This document shows positions 61,654-64,000 of a stretch of 64,000 bases of DNA, one piece after another. The stretch is from Christensenella sp. (GTDB lineage: Bacteria; Bacillota; Clostridia; Christensenellales; CAG-917). The translations under genes and the position numbers were made by a program. Position 1 is the first letter of the stretch, and the number at the start of each line of letters is the position of its first letter. The notes beneath the pieces were generated by a model. It was given only the letters and a program-made list of their open reading frames with translations, was not told the DNA's origin and ran no database searches. The stretch covers positions 868,001 to 932,000 of the forward strand of contig CP091723.1 in the NCBI GenBank assembly GCA_022009775.1, read 5' to 3'.

Positions 61654-63024
61654 TTATTCGGTAATTTGTTGGGTTTCCTGCCCTTTTTTGAAGTCCGCAA
61701 TGCGAACTTTCGCCTTCTTGTAGTAGCATAAATAGAAACATATCCAGGACACGAAAAACGCTATGAGTTCGGTTATCCAAAATGCGTGCCACACGCCTTT
61801 TGCGCCTACGACTTTGCTTGCCACGAGAGCAACGGGAATGATGAGAACGTAGCGGATTATCGAAATGATAAGGGAAGGGACGCCCATTCCCAACCCTTCG
61901 AAAAGACCGCATATCACAACGCCCGACGCGGATACGATAAAGCCTGCGCACATTATGCGCACCGCGCTTGCGCCTGCGGATATCGTTTGCGGATTGTCGG
62001 TGAATATGCCCATGAGTTGAGAGGGTATCGCAAGACACAGAATAGTGCCAATGACCATGACGATAAGGCTTGCGACGAGAGAGACTTTGAATATACCCAT
62101 AACCCTGTCGTCGCGCCCTGCGCCGAGATTGTAGCCGACGAGCGGACGAATGCCCTGAACAACGCCGTTGATTGCGAAATACAGGAACGTTTGCAGCTTG
62201 TAGTATACGCCGAGAATAAGCACGTATATCTCGGAAAATACGGTTAGAATGCCGTTTAGAGCAATAAGCATAAAAGACGGAAGCGCAAGATTGAGCGTTG
62301 CGGGAACGCCGACGAAATAAAGTTTTTTGACGATTTTCTCTTCGGATTTTTTGCCAAGTTTCGCTTTTACGCCGTGTTTTGTTTTGAAGAACATGATTGC
62401 GTATGCAACAAGAGACAGCGTTTGACCTATGCCCGTTGCAACCGCCGCGCCTTTTACGCCCCAGCCTGCCACGAATATGAATACGGGATCGAGAATTATG
62501 TTTACAATCGCACCGAGCATCATGCAGAACATCGTGGTCATCATTTTTCCGACGGATTGAAGCAATTTTTCAAAAGCCATCGATAGAGTGATTATCGGAG
62601 CAAACGCCACAACGACGTAAAAATAATCGAGCGCGTGGCCTATGATAATGTCGCTTTTAGTGAACAGTTTCACAAAAGGCGCAATACAGCCTGCACTTAT
62701 TGCCGCAAGTATGATTCCGTGTACCGTGCCGAGAATAAGACCGAGTGCCGCCGAGCGATTTGCCGCTTCGAACTTTTTTGCGCCCATATAGAAGGATACC
62801 GCTGCACTTATGCCTACGCCAAAGCCCACGCCCACCGCAATCGAGAGATTCTGAACGGGAAACACAAGAGAAATTGCCGTCATCGCGTCTTCGCTGATTT
62901 TGGACACGAATATGCTGTCCACAAAGTTGTAAAGCGCGTTGATGATCATGGACAACACCACCGGCAGCGACATCTTTGCAACCAGCGGTATTATCGGTTT
63001 TTCTTTCATAAACGTTTCGTTCAT
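61654..63024 (-). CDS. MATE-family efflux transporter
   Basis: A 456-residue protein with twelve hydrophobic helices. The N-terminus has PVVLSMIINALYNFVDSIFVSK, which is the standard MATE start with the NxxDxIFVS pattern. GVGFGVGISAAVSFYMGAK and the middle GQTLSLVAYAIMFF are typical, and GLFEGLGMGVPSLIISIIRYVLI corresponds to the second half. It exports cationic drugs or metabolites with Na+ or H+. The ribosome binding site is weak. The gene stands alone; no regulator is beside it. Confidence 0.9.
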   Translation of the reverse strand: MNETFMKEKPIIPLVAKMSLPVVLSMIINALYNFVDSIFVSKISEDAMTAISLVFPVQNLSIAVGVGFGVGISAAVSFYMGAKKFEAANRSAALGLILGTVHGIILAAISAGCIAPFVKLFTKSDIIIGHALDYFYVVVAFAPIITLSMAFEKLLQSVGKMMTTMFCMMLGAIVNIILDPVFIFVAGWGVKGAAVATGIGQTLSLVAYAIMFFKTKHGVKAKLGKKSEEKIVKKLYFVGVPATLNLALPSFMLIALNGILTVFSEIYVLILGVYYKLQTFLYFAINGVVQGIRPLVGYNLGAGRDDRVMGIFKVSLVASLIVMVIGTILCLAIPSQLMGIFTDNPQTISAGASAVRIMCAGFIVSASGVVICGLFEGLGMGVPSLIISIIRYVLIIPVALVASKVVGAKGVWHAFWITELIAFFVSWICFYLCYYKKAKVRIADFKKGQETQQITE

Positions 63025-63402
63025 TTTTCTCTCGTGTGTGTACTTGTATTTTTGCTTATTTTTCTTTTTGTGTCATTGATAGGCGCGTGCGCCTGTCACA
63101 ATTTGCTTTTTCATCGCAATCTCGCATTCGCTCGGTTGTCATGGCATCATTGTCAAGCTGCCAACGTTTGTTTTCGGCTCACGCTCGCAAGTGACATGCG
63201 CTCTTTTAGCGCATTAGAACACCGCTTTTTGCAAGATTTGCATTTATATCGTGCAGCCGTCTTTCACAAAAAAATCGCCACGCAACGCAGGGTCGTGTGG
63301 CGAAAAGATGTTTACAACCGGAAAAATCCACAACAATTTTCAACAACATATATAACACGAATCGCCACCCTTTGTCAAATGAAGAGAGAATAAAAGCCAT
63401 CC
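63025..63402. other. Intergenic DNA without recognised gene
   Basis: About 380 bases. GCAATCTCGCATTCGCTCGGTTGTCATGGCATC near 63116-63150 resembles a degraded copy of the GTCATTGCGAG dispersed repeat. A region at 63260-63300 (AAATCGCCACGCAACGC...GTGTGGCGA) can form a small hairpin. No open frame with a start signal. Confidence 0.45.
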
Positions 63403-63477
63403 GAACAAAAGCCGTCATTGCGGCAACGGCATCGCTTGCTTGCAAGCAACGCCGAGAGCCGCATTAGGCTTTTGTTC
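63403..63477. repeat. Nested hairpin element P2, copy 2
   Basis: Outer arms GAACAAAAGCC / GGCTTTTGTTC, inner TGCGGC / GCCGCA and TTGCTTGCAAGCAA. It is the inverted copy of the element at 38847-38917. Confidence 0.7.
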
Positions 63478-63897
63478 TGCTAACCGCGCCGAAAATCTTT
63501 GCTATCAGTTCAATCACGGACAAAAACTTCTGCCACAATTTCGCAAGATTGTCGGCTTGGTGTTTAGATAGGGTGGGACACCCACACCCGAAACGAAAAC
63601 TTATTCGGAGCGTTCTTATAAACGGAATGTGCGACTTCAAAAACGGAACACGAGCCGCAACGGCGGCGAGCAAATAAGCGCCGAGCAAGACGGTTGTACG
63701 AGAATGCGTGGCACTGTGTTGCGCAAGCCGCCACGCAGGCGAAGTGGCATAACAAGGGAACGATACCTATCTATGCGAGTGCCGCCTGTCTTCCACGCGA
63801 GCGACGGATAACATTGTAGAGAAAGCACTCTATACGAGTGGCGGAAGAAATACCGGCACGGACCGGAAAAATGGGGCATTTCTATTTAGGTTTCAAA
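63478..63897 (+). repeat. Family R2 dispersed element, copy f, with flanking repeat
   Basis: Plus orientation. 63478-63600 repeats the sequence at 38730-38846 in inverted form. R2 itself follows with hairpin 1 GCCGC aac GGCGGC, hairpin 2 GCGTGGC / GCCGCCACGC and the CCGG core with loop CACGGA. It is the closest relative of copy c, 25 kb away and inverted. Confidence 0.7.
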
Positions 63898-63960
63898 TGT
63901 ACACCCATTTCTTGCAAATAAAACATCGAAAAGGTGGTTCAAGTCCACAAAAGGGTAACA

Positions 63961-63990
63961 AAAAAACACTCTATGAGTGTTTGTTTGGTA
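63961..63990. terminator. Terminator-like hairpin
   Basis: AAACACTC tat GAGTGTTT followed by GTTTGG, near the window end. It probably belongs to a gene outside the window or to a lost gene. Confidence 0.45.
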
Positions 63991-64000
63991 GGATTGAGTG

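Noticed and set aside
63206..63445. 79-codon minus-strand frame upstream of the MATE gene
   Set aside because: It overlaps hairpin P2, has no ribosome binding site and no protein-like composition.
63934..63948. tRNA-like T-arm GTGG-TTCAAGT-CCAC near the window end
   Set aside because: The T-arm is well formed, but no D-arm, anticodon arm or acceptor stem can be built around it. Chance or a tiny remnant.

Overview
The window looks like a chromosomal contig from an uncultured anaerobic Firmicute of the class Clostridia, probably gut- or rumen-associated. The case rests on the oxygen-sensitive class III ribonucleotide reductase, radical and iron-sulfur enzymes, type III glutamine synthetase, many LVAC-type lipoproteins, strong AGGAG ribosome binding sites and clean sigma-A promoters. 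I cannot place it more precisely. I found no rRNA, complete tRNA, transposase, phage gene or CRISPR array.

Layout. 1-5.5 kb: an Asx cluster (asnS 3' end, asnA, aspS), a lipoprotein and an SDR reductase. 5.9-12.5 kb: a large lipoprotein, a degenerate M28-like membrane protein, a PTS_EIIC-like permease, repeats and a small membrane protein. 12.6-19.1 kb: fhs, malQ, dapB, an exported protein and a split transketolase. 19.3-26 kb: glnA type III (minus strand), then purB-purA-yjjG and a regulator/small-protein pair. 26-30 kb (minus): trxB and nrdD, the latter behind two NrdR boxes. 30-38 kb: a Cys/His-repeat lipoprotein with a divergent XRE regulator and operator, two paralogous membrane proteins, GtrA-like, rlmA-like, a U32 protease-family gene and a 2[4Fe-4S] ferredoxin. 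38-43 kb: repeats, a small peptide gene, TetR and a fused MacB-type ABC transporter. 43.8-48.3 kb: hypB-hypB-flavoprotein-hypA. 49-55.9 kb: TetR, a five-gene peptide/nickel-type ABC importer and a TPR protein. 56-61.5 kb (minus): a six-gene operon with a CooC-like ATPase, two 2-hydroxyacyl-CoA-dehydratase-type subunits, their ATPase activator, a small membrane protein and an acetyl-CoA-synthase-beta-like protein. 61.6-63 kb: MATE exporter, then repeats.

Nickel and low-potential iron-sulfur chemistry recur in the second half: HypA, two HypB, a NikA/DppA-type importer, a CooC-like ATPase and an ACS-like fold. No hydrogenase or catalytic CODH subunit is present. The two clusters may serve one metalloenzyme system, but that is inference.

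The intergenic DNA is the most unusual part. Two repeat families (called H and R2 here) sit mostly just after stop codons. Copies differ in sequence, yet the arms of their stems change together, as expected for selected RNA or DNA secondary structure. In two H copies the outer arm contains the stop codon of the upstream gene.

Data caution: at least fourteen frameshifts in otherwise intact genes lie in mononucleotide runs, with plus and minus errors about equally common. This points to homopolymer errors in the assembly rather than gene decay. Affected genes are given as single spans.
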